A stretch of DNA of 64,000 nucleotides from Bin5 sp034422415 (lineage in GTDB: Bacteria > Chloroflexota > Anaerolineae > Caldilineales > Caldilineaceae). The notes under the pieces were generated by a model. It was not told the origin of the DNA, searched no databases, and saw nothing but the letters and a program-made list of their open reading frames with translations. Positions within the stretch are counted from its first letter, which is position 1; every line of letters begins with the position of its first letter. Shown piece after piece: positions 1 to 8,333 of the stretch. A program made the translations under genes and the position numbers. The stretch covers positions 4,526,001 to 4,590,000 of the forward strand of contig OZ241871.1 of assembly GCA_965202955.1 (NCBI GenBank), in the 5' to 3' direction.

Positions 1-1
1 A

Positions 2-286
2 GTGTTCGACAACGCCGTCTTTGTCGGCAACTATGAGAAACCGGGCGCGCCCGGCGACGCCGTCGCCCGCGGCTTCTTCAAATATGAAGAGACAAAGCGC
101 GAATGGTCGATCATGGTCCAGGAGTTCTTCGAGGGCAAGATAACCGCCGAGGATTTCGCCGAACGCTACCAAGCCCTGCTCGAGGACAACTTCGACGGCC
201 TGCTTGAGTTCCTCAACCTGACGCACGAGGACCTCGACAGCCCCGAGAAGCGCCCGCCGGGCTGGGTCGCGGCCGGGCCGTACTAA
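2..286 (+). CDS. ABC transporter extracellular solute-binding protein, C-terminal fragment
   Basis: Only the last ~94 codons are present; the reading frame is open to the left window edge, so the true start lies upstream. The segment is rich in acidic and aromatic residues and ends in a short Pro/Gly-rich tail, as in C-terminal lobes of sugar-type (family 1) binding proteins. The main support is context: two MalF/MalG-like permease genes follow on the same strand. It would deliver substrate to those permeases outside the membrane. The substrate cannot be read from the fragment. The family call is inference from position more than from motifs. Confidence 0.6.
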   Translation: MFDNAVFVGNYEKPGAPGDAVARGFFKYEETKREWSIMVQEFFEGKITAEDFAERYQALLEDNFDGLLEFLNLTHEDLDSPEKRPPGWVAAGPY

Positions 287-452
287 TCGATTCATCCGCT
301 CCGTCCGTATCAAGCCGGACGGGAGCGGCTTCAGCTTGGACGAACGTTCGTAGATGGGCTTGTCAACGCCTCCCAAGGCGAACAGCAAACGACTGCATCG
401 TAGTAAACCGGGCATGCCGCTCTCGCGAGGGAGCGGTTTGTCTGGTTCGCCA

Positions 453-2456
453 ATGTCAATGCGCGCCTTGTGGTCCTGGAGGATAGTTGGCGGCGTCGCC
501 CTGGCAGTGGCGCTTCTGGCGGCCCTTGCCCTGCCGCTCGCCGCGCAGTCGACCGAAGGCCTACTCTGGGAGCACAGTTCAGCCGGCCGCGTCCAGGCAA
601 TCGCCGTGACTGAAGACGGGGGACGCGTCGCGATTGGCAGCCGCGACAACTTCGTGCGCGTGTTCGACGGATCGGGCGAGCTGCTCTGGCAGTTCGAGGC
701 CGACAACAGCATCCTCGGCGTCGACATCTCGCCCGACGGCCAGTGGCTGGCAGTCGCTTCTGAGGACCGATTTGTATATCTGCTCGATGCCGACGGCGGC
801 GTCCTGTGGCAGTTCAAGGCCGGCCGCCCGATGAACAACGCAGCCGTCGCCCGCGACGGCTCGCTTGTGGCGGCAACCTCCGACGACCTCTCGGTTTACG
901 CCCTTGACAGCGATGGCAACCTGCTCTGGCAGGAGGAGCTCGGCATCGGTGTGCGGGCCGTCGATATCTACGGCAGCGGCGAAAAGGCGCGCGTCGTCGT
1001 CGGCTCCGATGACGGGCTGGTGACCATCTACAGCCGCGCCGGCAAACAGCTGCTCCAGGCCGGTCTCGACTATGGTGCCAACTCGGTGTCGGTGAACGCC
1101 AACGGCGCCCTCATTTTGGCAGGCGCCAGCGACGGTACCGCGACGCTGCTCAACGGCTCCAATGGCTCCGCAATCTGGAGCTTCGAGGCCGAGGACGAGA
1201 TCTCAGCGGTCTCGCTGACCGCCGACGGATCCAGCGCCCTTGTCGGCTCCGAGGACGGCAGCGCTTACCTGCTCGACCGCGGCGGCATGCTCTCGCACCG
1301 CTTCCGCCAGGACGAGGAGGTGCTCAGCGTCGCGCTCGCCGGAGACGGCAGCCGCATCGCCGTTGGCACCGCCTCAGGGTCGGCCACAAACTACGACCGC
1401 GTCGGGGCAATCTCCGGCGCGGCACAGTCCACGGCCCAGCGCCAGCGTTCCCTGCTGCTCGCACTTGGCGTTGTGCTCGTCGTGGTCGCGGCCGCAGTCT
1501 GGGCCGCCCGCAACACCGCCTCCGGCCAGCAGGTCTGGCAGCGCAGCTCAGCCGGTCCGCTCGGCGTCCTGCAGGCGATGTGGAGCGCGCGGCTCTCCTA
1601 TCTGCTCATCCTGCCAACGCTGGCGTTCCTGCTCACCTTCAACTACTATCCCGCCTTCTCCGGCCTCTACCACGCCTTTACCGACTGGAGTCCCGGCGCG
1701 CGCACCGAATGGGTCGGCCTGTCCAATTTCCGCTTCCTGATGGAGGACCGTTTCTTCATTTCCGGCTTCCGCAACGCCGCCATCCTCGTCGTCGTCGCGG
1801 TCCTGAAGACGATGACGGTGCCGCTGCTGGTGGCCGAGTTCATCTTCAACCTGCGCAATCGCTTCTCCCAGTACTGGTTCCGCACACTCTTTGTCGTGCC
1901 GATCGTGCTGCCTGCGGTCGTGGAGATCCTCGTCTGGAACAACATCTACGACCCGGCGATCGGTCTTCTCAACGAGAGTCTCAAGCTGGTCGGACTGGAT
2001 AGTCTCACACGCGTCTGGTACGGCGACGCCAGCGTTGCCCTCGGCTCCATCATCTTTATCGGCGTCCCCTGGGTCAACGCATTCGCGCTGCTCATCTTCT
2101 ACGGCGGCCTCATTTCGATTTCGAACGAAATTATCGACGCCAGCCTGGTCGACGGCGCCAGCACTTGGCGGCGCTTCTGGAGTATCGACCTGCCCCTGCT
2201 CATGGGCCAGATCAAGCTGCTCCTGATCCTCAATTTCATCAACGCGGTGCAGACCTTTGAGCTCGTCTACCTCACGACCGGCGGCGGCCCCGGCGCGGCC
2301 ACCTACACGCCCGCGCTTGAACTCTACTACCTGGCCATGCGCATGGACCGCATGGGCGTGGCGTCGGCAATCGGCATGATCCTGTTCTTCATCATCCTGG
2401 CTGGTACAATCGTGAACATGCGCTTCGTCAAGTCCTCCACCGAGTACGAGGCCTGA
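453..2456 (+). CDS. Beta-propeller (PQQ/WD40-like) fused to MalF-type ABC sugar permease
   Basis: The chosen ATG at 453 starts directly at a signal-anchor (about residues 6-25); an in-frame ATG at 354 would put 33 polar residues in front of it. Neither has a strong ribosome site. Residues ~33-320 carry repeated propeller blades with LLWQ/ILWQF-type strands and DG turns. A second membrane segment lies near residue 334, and from ~380 to the end there is a complete binding-protein-dependent permease with the EAA loop (IDASLVDGASTWRRF, about residue 560). The propeller should face outside the cell. The next permease follows one base after the stop, so the two are translationally coupled. Ordinary MalF-type proteins are ~300 residues and lack the propeller, so the gene is a fusion. 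Confidence 0.85.
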   Translation: MSMRALWSWRIVGGVALAVALLAALALPLAAQSTEGLLWEHSSAGRVQAIAVTEDGGRVAIGSRDNFVRVFDGSGELLWQFEADNSILGVDISPDGQWLAVASEDRFVYLLDADGGVLWQFKAGRPMNNAAVARDGSLVAATSDDLSVYALDSDGNLLWQEELGIGVRAVDIYGSGEKARVVVGSDDGLVTIYSRAGKQLLQAGLDYGANSVSVNANGALILAGASDGTATLLNGSNGSAIWSFEAEDEISAVSLTADGSSALVGSEDGSAYLLDRGGMLSHRFRQDEEVLSVALAGDGSRIAVGTASGSATNYDRVGAISGAAQSTAQRQRSLLLALGVVLVVVAAAVWAARNTASGQQVWQRSSAGPLGVLQAMWSARLSYLLILPTLAFLLTFNYYPAFSGLYHAFTDWSPGARTEWVGLSNFRFLMEDRFFISGFRNAAILVVVAVLKTMTVPLLVAEFIFNLRNRFSQYWFRTLFVVPIVLPAVVEILVWNNIYDPAIGLLNESLKLVGLDSLTRVWYGDASVALGSIIFIGVPWVNAFALLIFYGGLISISNEIIDASLVDGASTWRRFWSIDLPLLMGQIKLLLILNFINAVQTFELVYLTTGGGPGAATYTPALELYYLAMRMDRMGVASAIGMILFFIILAGTIVNMRFVKSSTEYEA

Positions 2457-2457
2457 G

Positions 2458-3363
2458 ATGGCGACCGTGCGCGAGAGCAAACAGACGGGGCAGGCGACCG
2501 CGGCCGTCGCCGGCGGAGAGGCCGGCCTTGCGATTCGCTTCGCCCAATTCAGCGGCGGACAGATCCTGCTCTACGCAACTCTGCTCTTCCTGCTGCTCGT
2601 CACCTTCATTCCCATCATCTACCTGGTGGCGCTCTCGCTCAAGGACAACGGCCAGATCTACGGGCGTTTCTGGTCGATGCCCAATCCCTACCGTTGGGAG
2701 AATTTCGGTCTCGGCTCGCTGGTGATCTGGCGCCCAATTCTCAATTCGATCCTGACCTCCGGCAGTTCGACCGCCGCGACCGTCGTCCTGGCCAGCCTCG
2801 CCGGATATGTATTCGCCCGCCACCGTTTTCCCGGCAAAGAGGTGATCTACACCGGAATCCTCGCCCTACTGATGATCCCCCCGATCCTGACGCTGATCCC
2901 GGCCTATGTTTTGATCCTCAACATGGGCCTGGAGAACACCTACTGGGCGCTTATCCTGCCATGGACCTCGGGCGGGCAGGTCTTTGCGCTGCTGCTGTGC
3001 CGCAGCTTTTTCGCCACGCTGCCGGAAGAGTTCTTCGACGCCGCCCGCATTGACGGCGCCAGCGAGCTGCAGAGCTTCGCCCAGATCGCCGTGCCCCTTT
3101 CCGCGCCTATCCTCGTGACGGTCGCGGTCGTGCGGCTCGTCACCACCTACAACCAGTTCATGTGGCCGCTGGTCGTCATGTCCAGCCCGAAGCGCCAGGT
3201 CGTTGCCGTCGCCTTGACCCAGTTCACCTCGGAGATCGGCGTAACCGATCTCGGCCCGCAGATGGCCGGCTACATCCTGGCCTCGGTGCCTCTTATCATC
3301 CTCTTTTCCTTCGGCATGAGGCACTATGTGCGCGGCCTGACCGCCGGCGGACTCAAGGCGTAG
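2458..3363 (+). CDS. MalG-type ABC sugar permease
   Basis: A 301-residue integral membrane protein with about six hydrophobic segments and the cytoplasmic EAA loop, AARIDGASELQSFAQIAVPL (about residues 196-215), which docks the ATPase. It pairs with the preceding propeller-permease fusion to form the transmembrane channel of a CUT1-type carbohydrate importer. The start ATG lies one base after the stop of the upstream gene. No ATPase gene lies nearby, which is usual where one MsmK/MalK-like ATPase serves several importers. The substrate is unknown; the dehydrogenase downstream suggests a sugar or polyol. Confidence 0.92.
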   Translation: MATVRESKQTGQATAAVAGGEAGLAIRFAQFSGGQILLYATLLFLLLVTFIPIIYLVALSLKDNGQIYGRFWSMPNPYRWENFGLGSLVIWRPILNSILTSGSSTAATVVLASLAGYVFARHRFPGKEVIYTGILALLMIPPILTLIPAYVLILNMGLENTYWALILPWTSGGQVFALLLCRSFFATLPEEFFDAARIDGASELQSFAQIAVPLSAPILVTVAVVRLVTTYNQFMWPLVVMSSPKRQVVAVALTQFTSEIGVTDLGPQMAGYILASVPLIILFSFGMRHYVRGLTAGGLKA

Positions 3364-3402
3364 GCCCACCGTTACTCTTCCATCCAGTTTCGAGGTTTTT
3401 CC

Positions 3403-4446
3403 ATGGACAAGGTTCGCATCGGCGTGTTGAGCCACGCCCACGGCCACAGCAACACCTATTGCCGCGAGATGCTGGAGTTCGAAGACGTCGAGCTGGTGGC
3501 CTGCTGGGACGACACCGAGCAGCGCGGGCGCGAGGCCGCGGCTGCCTTCGGCATGGATTACCGCGCCCAGTCCGAAGCGGTCACAGACGATCCCAACATC
3601 GACGCCGTGATCGTCACCACCGAGACGAACCGCCACGCCCAGTACGTAGAGCAGGCCGCTGCAGCCGGCAAAGCGATCCTCTGCCAGAAGCCGCTCGCCA
3701 CCACGCTGGACGACTGCGACCGCATCATCGAGACGGTCCGCCGCTACGGCGTCAAGTTCAGCGTCGCCTTCCAGATGCGCCAGGACCCGGTCAACCGCAA
3801 GATCAAGGAGCTGGTCGACGCCAACGCGGTCGGCCCGATCGCGGTCGTGCGGCGGCGGCACTGTATCGGTGTGCTCAACAACGAGGCCTTCTTCACCGGC
3901 CCCACGCGCTGGCACATCGACCCGGTGGCCAACGTGGGCATGTTCTTCGACGACGCCATCCACGCCGCCGACTGGTTCTACTGGACCTTCGGCCCGGCCA
4001 CGCGCGTCATGGCAGAGATCGACAACCTTGTCACCAAGCTCGCGCCCGACGACAACGGCATCGCCATCTTCCGTTTCGAGAGCGGCGCCATCGGCACGTT
4101 GTTTAACGGCTCGACCACCGTCGCCGGCGTCAACACGACCGAGATCTACGGCGCCGAAGGCACCATCATTCAGGACTACGGCGACGGCCCATCGACTATG
4201 GCCCCGCGTCCGCCGGGCGTAGCCCCGTTGCGTTTGATCCGCCAGGGAGACAGCGAGTGGGAGGAGTTTCACCTGCCGGTTCCCGCCACCCAGGGAGAGC
4301 GGATCGCGGGCGTGCCGCGGCCATTCATCGACTACGTGCGCGGATTGAGCGACGAGCATGTCAGCGCCGAAGAGGGGCGCATATCAGTGGAGATGATTCT
4401 GGGGGCCTATCAGTCCGCACGAGAGGGCCGGCGGATTTCACTTTGA
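3403..4446 (+). CDS. Gfo/Idh/MocA family NAD(P)-dependent oxidoreductase
   Basis: A 347-residue two-domain protein: an N-terminal Rossmann fold starting with RIGVLSHAHGHSNTY and a C-terminal alpha/beta substrate domain. The usual EKP motif that contacts nicotinamide is QKP here (ILCQKPLATT). DDAIHAADWF matches the family's catalytic D..H segment. These enzymes oxidise or reduce sugars, inositols or their derivatives. The gene follows the importer with a 39-base gap on the same strand, so it probably acts on the imported compound. The exact substrate cannot be assigned. Confidence 0.88.
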   Translation: MDKVRIGVLSHAHGHSNTYCREMLEFEDVELVACWDDTEQRGREAAAAFGMDYRAQSEAVTDDPNIDAVIVTTETNRHAQYVEQAAAAGKAILCQKPLATTLDDCDRIIETVRRYGVKFSVAFQMRQDPVNRKIKELVDANAVGPIAVVRRRHCIGVLNNEAFFTGPTRWHIDPVANVGMFFDDAIHAADWFYWTFGPATRVMAEIDNLVTKLAPDDNGIAIFRFESGAIGTLFNGSTTVAGVNTTEIYGAEGTIIQDYGDGPSTMAPRPPGVAPLRLIRQGDSEWEEFHLPVPATQGERIAGVPRPFIDYVRGLSDEHVSAEEGRISVEMILGAYQSAREGRRISL

Positions 4447-4656
4447 TACGGATTCAGGAAGACGTGACCGTTTTTGAGACATGCCTTCTCTTTCAATCTC
4501 TCGCCACTCGTTATAGATTTCTCGCAACTGACGATGAACTTCCCCCGCATCATTTCCGTGGCAGCATGGCCCGATGATGCCAGGACAAGACCCAATGAAG
4601 CATCGATCTTCATCCGACCACTCCACGACTCCGTTATACTCCGCGAATTCGATCAC
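4438..4656 (-). CDS. HicB-like antitoxin-family protein, orphan
   Basis: A 72-codon gene with a GTG start preceded by an AAAGG box. Its N-terminal half (EWSDEDRCFIGSCPGI) and following helix (EVHRQLREIYNEWREIEREG) match the small HicB ribonuclease-H-like fold seen in HicAB antitoxins and stand-alone HicB proteins. No HicA-like double-stranded-RNA-binding toxin lies upstream, where only 68 bases separate it from the next gene. Its 3' end overlaps the end of the convergent dehydrogenase gene by nine bases. It lacks an obvious C-terminal DNA-binding domain. It may be a remnant or a stand-alone regulator. Confidence 0.6.
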   Translation of the reverse strand: MIEFAEYNGVVEWSDEDRCFIGSCPGIIGPCCHGNDAGEVHRQLREIYNEWREIEREGMSQKRSRLPESVSK

Positions 4657-4692
4657 TTTTGCGCCTTTATGCAGGTGGGCAACGGGGGACTC

Positions 4693-4728
4693 TTGAGGGA
4701 AACCGTCAGGCTAGACTGTTTCCCTCAA
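4693..4728 (-). terminator. Strong hairpin at the 3' end of the isomerase gene
   Basis: Perfect 11-base inverted repeat (TTGAGGGAAAC, 14-base loop, GTTTCCCTCAA). The isomerase stop codon lies inside one arm. No T-run follows on either strand, so it is either a non-canonical terminator or an RNA 3'-end stabiliser. Confidence 0.5.
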
Positions 4729-5609
4729 AGCAGCGGCAGAAGCGTCTTAGCCGTCTCCTTGACCAGCCAGCTATAGAACTCTTCTGACAGCACGCCGCTG
4801 CCGTGGTCCTGGATGAACTGTAGTTGTGCGGGCGTCAGCTCCTCTTCGGCCGCGGCCACCGCATTTTCGTAGGGGTTGGCAGGGGTGCGATCCAGCGGCG
4901 CGACGAACTCTACCGTCAGTGCGCCGTCGTAGCCGATCTCCTTGAGCGTGTTCACGATCAGCGGCCAGTCGAGCGCGCCCATCCCGCAGGCCATGCGGTT
5001 GTTGTCAGCAACGTGGAAATCGACCAGGCGCTCCTTGGTGCTCCTGATTGCCTCGACCAAGTTGGCCTCTTCGATGTTGAGGTGGAACGTGTCGATGCAG
5101 ACGCCGCAGTCAGGTCCCACTTCCTCGGCCAGCAGCATGGCCTGGTCGGCTCGGTTGAGAAAGTTGGTCTCGAAGCGGTTGAGCGGCTCCAGCGCCAGCC
5201 GCACGCCCTCTTTCTGGGCGTGGCCGTAGGCCTCCCTCAGCCCCTCGACCGCCCAAGCCCACTCCTGCTCCGGCGTATCCATCGCCGTCACCTTGCCCAC
5301 CGTCGACGGCACGATCGTCATCTCGTAGCCGTCCAACTCCTTCACCATCGTGATGCAGCGATTCAGATACTCGATCGAGCCGGTGCGCACAGACTCGTCG
5401 GCATGGATCAGGTCTCGCCCTTCGAACATCAGCGAGACGACACCCCAGCAGGAGAGGCCGTTCTCGCTGAGCAGACTGCGAACTTCCTGCGTGTCATACA
5501 GCTCCGGCTCGCCGCTGAGCTCGATGCTCTTGTAACCGTAGCGGGCCAGCCGGCGCACCGTTACGTCGATCGGCTCCGCGCGCATCCAGTTGTGCATCGA
5601 AAGGTGCAT
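4725..5609 (-). CDS. Sugar phosphate isomerase/epimerase (xylose isomerase-like TIM barrel)
   Basis: A 294-residue AP-endonuclease-2/xylose-isomerase-type TIM barrel. Metal-binding acidic and histidine residues are visible on successive strands: LALEPLNRFE, CGVCIDTFHLNIEE, LVDFHVADNNR and GALTVEFV. This places it near D-tagatose/D-psicose 3-epimerases and similar ketose epimerases. The start at 5609 (MHLSMHNW) has a GGAGATC ribosome site; the frame is open further upstream but that part is Arg/Lys-rich and unlike the family. The adjacent importer and dehydrogenase suggest a joint role in catabolism of an uncommon sugar, which is inference. Confidence 0.85.
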   Translation of the reverse strand: MHLSMHNWMRAEPIDVTVRRLARYGYKSIELSGEPELYDTQEVRSLLSENGLSCWGVVSLMFEGRDLIHADESVRTGSIEYLNRCITMVKELDGYEMTIVPSTVGKVTAMDTPEQEWAWAVEGLREAYGHAQKEGVRLALEPLNRFETNFLNRADQAMLLAEEVGPDCGVCIDTFHLNIEEANLVEAIRSTKERLVDFHVADNNRMACGMGALDWPLIVNTLKEIGYDGALTVEFVAPLDRTPANPYENAVAAAEEELTPAQLQFIQDHGSGVLSEEFYSWLVKETAKTLLPLL

Positions 5610-5685
5610 GAATGATCTCCACTCTCGCTTGTTGCGTCTCTTTCGGCGCCAGTTTCGGCACAGATTGGCCGGATCAACCCACCTT

Positions 5686-6189
5686 CTACCCTTCCCCCAT
5701 GCCAACCCAGTTGATTTCCAGGTTCGCCTGCGTCTGCAACAGCGTGCTCAGGTCGCCCACGTGCTGCTGCAGATGGCGAATGTTGTAGATCTGCAGTTCC
5801 ATCTTGTCGAACGGCAGCCAGTGGAAGCCGGATGGGGCGTCCAGATCGATCGTCGGCACGGTTCGTTCCACCAGGGTTCGGCAGTAATCGACATAAGCCA
5901 GGACCTCGTCGCGGCCGTAAGGCTTATCTACGGCCGGCTGTTCGTGTGGGGGCCACGGCGTCGGACCGAGGAACTGGTAGCCTTCCCTACACCCTTCCCA
6001 GAGCGTCATGTCTTCTTCGGATGGCTGCAGATAGAGATCGACGAAGAAGAGCGCATGGTAGGCAACTCGCCAGAACGGGTTCGCCTGGCCCGGCTCGTCC
6101 CACATCTCCTCGGGGCAGGTACGGACTGTCTGCTCCATCATCGACAGCGTAGCATGAAACTGTGATGTGACTGTCTTCACTATGTCCAT
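5686..6189 (-). CDS. DinB-superfamily protein
   Basis: A 167-residue all-helical protein. Spaced histidines fit the metal-binding triad of DinB/YfiT-like four-helix bundles: FWRVAYHALFFVDLYL, then IRHLQQHVGDLSTLLQ near the C-terminus. Family members include thiol-S-transferases and many proteins of unknown role. A GGGAG box eight bases before the ATG at 6189 fixes the start. It lies 76 bases upstream of the isomerase start on the same strand and may be co-transcribed with it. The biochemical role cannot be inferred. Confidence 0.75.
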   Translation of the reverse strand: MDIVKTVTSQFHATLSMMEQTVRTCPEEMWDEPGQANPFWRVAYHALFFVDLYLQPSEEDMTLWEGCREGYQFLGPTPWPPHEQPAVDKPYGRDEVLAYVDYCRTLVERTVPTIDLDAPSGFHWLPFDKMELQIYNIRHLQQHVGDLSTLLQTQANLEINWVGMGEG

Positions 6190-6432
6190 TCTGGAAACTC
6201 CCATTCGTCTTTGAGGCGGAACCAAACAAGCAGACCGGCCCAGTTCGGCTCGGGCAGTCCAAATATTCCTTTGTGCTCGTAGAGTCAATTCTAGAGTGGC
6301 CCCAACGCCGTGTCAACTGGCGCAGTGAGTTGCTCAGGCGTCACGCGTACACCGCTCGCATCTGGACAAAGACGGGTAAGACTGCTACGCTACAGTCCGC
6401 ATCCAGCGCCGTACCCAGGTCGAAGGAGGAGG

Positions 6433-6837
6433 ATGGAGGGAAGCGCCGCCGGTGCACTGATTGCAAAGGCGATTTACCGCTTCGGCCGCACGCGCAAGAT
6501 ACGGTACTATCGGGCCGAGCGCACGCGCTCCGGCATCGAGTTTCTGTATCCGATCAGCGTCGGCGGCTCGCGCATTGTCGACACCAGCTCGGGCGGCCGC
6601 GACTACGTCGTGCTCTATCTGCTGACGAAGTGGGGCAAGCTGGCGGCCGGCGGCTACTGGCTGAATCCGAGGCAGATCTTCGAGCGGGCGTACGTCACCG
6701 ACGCCACGCCGGCAGACCTGGTACTGGTTGCGGAGCGCATCGAAGACCTGCTCGACGCACACCTGCTGCTCGACGACGTACTCAACCGGAGCGAGGTCGA
6801 GGTCGACCTGGAGGTGTGGGGCAGCGCGCTGGAGTGA
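6433..6837 (+). CDS. Hypothetical protein in front of hisI-hisG
   Basis: A 134-residue soluble protein of unknown function. The ATG at 6433 has an excellent AAGGAGGAGG ribosome site, so this start is preferred to earlier in-frame codons. It begins with a short alanine/glycine stretch and a basic patch (YRFGRTRKIRYYRAERTR), followed by alternating strands and an acidic C-terminal helix region. No known motif is recognised. It lies 31 bases before hisI on the same strand and may form a transcription unit with hisI and hisG. Confidence 0.7.
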   Translation: MEGSAAGALIAKAIYRFGRTRKIRYYRAERTRSGIEFLYPISVGGSRIVDTSSGGRDYVVLYLLTKWGKLAAGGYWLNPRQIFERAYVTDATPADLVLVAERIEDLLDAHLLLDDVLNRSEVEVDLEVWGSALE

Positions 6838-6868
6838 GAGTCTGGACCAGACGGACGAGAGGGGTTTG

Positions 6869-7327
6869 ATGAATCTGCTGGAAGAGGGGACGGAGCTTTC
6901 GCTTGATTTCGGCAAGCTGCAGGCGATTGGCCGGGGAGAGGCCGCGGTCATCCCGGTGGCGGTTCAAGACGCCGACAGCAAAGAGGTCCTGATTGTCGCC
7001 TATGCCAATCAGGAAGCGCTGACCTACACGCTGACACATGGTGTGGCAGCCTTCTGGAGCACGTCCCGCAACGAATTGTGGGTGAAGGGCGCAACCTCCG
7101 GCGACATGCTTGAGCTGGTCGAAGCACGGGTCAACTGCGAGCAGAACTCCCTGCTCTATATCGTGCGTCCGTTGGGCGCCGGCGCTTGCCACACCAAAGA
7201 CGCAGAAGGTATTGCGCGCGCCGGCTGCTACTATCGTCGTATCAAGCACGGTTCCCAGCCGGACGAGCGTGTGGGAGATCCGCCGGCGTCACAATGGCAG
7301 TTGGACCATATTGACCGGCAGGCTTGA
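6869..7327 (+). CDS. hisI: Phosphoribosyl-AMP cyclohydrolase
   Basis: Step three of histidine synthesis: opens the purine ring of phosphoribosyl-AMP. The protein (152 residues) shows the family's conserved blocks: ILVAYANQEAL-like VLIVAYANQEAL, FWSTSRNELWVKGATSGD, the Zn/Mg-binding cysteine in VEARVNCEQN, and GACHTKDAEGIARAGCYYRR with the second and third cysteine ligands. It is a stand-alone HisI with no HisE domain; about 20 extra residues follow the last motif. The ATG at 6869 follows a GAGAGGGG box. hisG lies 74 bases downstream. Confidence 0.93.
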   Translation: MNLLEEGTELSLDFGKLQAIGRGEAAVIPVAVQDADSKEVLIVAYANQEALTYTLTHGVAAFWSTSRNELWVKGATSGDMLELVEARVNCEQNSLLYIVRPLGAGACHTKDAEGIARAGCYYRRIKHGSQPDERVGDPPASQWQLDHIDRQA

Positions 7328-7401
7328 CCGCTTACGCGGGAGCGCCCACATGCCGCATTCGACTGATCCCGAATCCGATTGCACTTGAATTGAGGACAGT
7401 G

Positions 7402-8274
7402 ATGAGCCGTTTAACGCTCGGAGTGCCGAAAGGGAGCCTGCAGGAATCCACGATCGCCCTTTTCGCCAAGGCCGGCTATCAACTCTATGTGCGGGGCCGC
7501 TCGTACGCGCCGTACATTGACGACCCCGAGATCGGCTGCTTGATGTTCCGCGCCCAGGAGATAGCCCGCTATGTCGAGCGCGGCGTGCTCGACGTCGGCC
7601 TTACCGGGCAGGACCAAGTGCTTGAGAACGAGGCGGACGTGCGCGAGGTCGAGGACCTTGTTTACAGCAAAGCCACCAACCAGGCCTACCGTTGGGTGCT
7701 TGCCGTTCCCGACGACTCCGACATCCACTCGCCCCAGGACCTGGAGGGCAAGCGGATCGCGACCGAGCTGGTCCAGGTTACGCGCCGTTACCTGGAGCGG
7801 CACGGCGTCCAGGCGGAGGTCGAGTATTCCTGGGGCGCGACCGAGGTCAAGGCGCCGCTGCTGGTCGACGCGGTGGTTGAAGGCACAGAGACCGGCTCCT
7901 CGCTACGCGCGAACCGGCTGCGCATCGTCGACACGGTGGCCGAATCCACCACCAAGCTGATTGCGAATCACGAAGCGTGGGCGGATCCATGGAAGCGGCG
8001 TAAGATCGAAAACCTGGCAATGCTCCTTAAGGGCGCGCTGCAGGCCGGTGCCAAAGTCGGCCTCAAAATGAACGTGCCAAGGAGTTCACTCGAGGCGATT
8101 ACCGCGCAGTTGCCCGCCCTACACGCCCCCTCGATTACCAACCAGACCGATCCTGACTGGATCGCGCTTGAGGTGATCATAGACGAAAAGATCGTGCGCG
8201 ACCTGATCCCCGACTTGAAGCAGGCCGGCGCAACGGGCATCATCGAGTATCCGCTGAACAAGGTGATCTACTGA
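7402..8274 (+). CDS. hisG: ATP phosphoribosyltransferase, long form
   Basis: First enzyme of histidine biosynthesis, joining ATP and PRPP. The 290-residue length and a C-terminal ACT-like regulatory domain (from about residue 210, ending GATGIIEYPLNKVIY) mark the long, HisZ-independent type that is usually inhibited by histidine. The N-terminus has LGVPKGSLQESTIALFAKAG and the membrane-type signature GVLDVGLTGQD; the PRPP-binding loop is VVEGTETGSSLRANRLR. The ATG at 7402 has a TGAGGA box. Only hisI and hisG occur here, so the other his genes must be elsewhere. Confidence 0.95.
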   Translation: MSRLTLGVPKGSLQESTIALFAKAGYQLYVRGRSYAPYIDDPEIGCLMFRAQEIARYVERGVLDVGLTGQDQVLENEADVREVEDLVYSKATNQAYRWVLAVPDDSDIHSPQDLEGKRIATELVQVTRRYLERHGVQAEVEYSWGATEVKAPLLVDAVVEGTETGSSLRANRLRIVDTVAESTTKLIANHEAWADPWKRRKIENLAMLLKGALQAGAKVGLKMNVPRSSLEAITAQLPALHAPSITNQTDPDWIALEVIIDEKIVRDLIPDLKQAGATGIIEYPLNKVIY

Positions 8275-8333
8275 GCAAAATACGGACCTGGAGCCGTACC
8301 GGAGCGCTGCCGCAATATTAAAGGAGCCGCCCC

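Noticed and set aside
2866..4359. Minus-strand open frame of ~500 codons across the second permease and the dehydrogenase
   Set aside because: It spans two well supported plus-strand genes and has low-complexity Val/Asp/His-rich composition typical of antisense frames.
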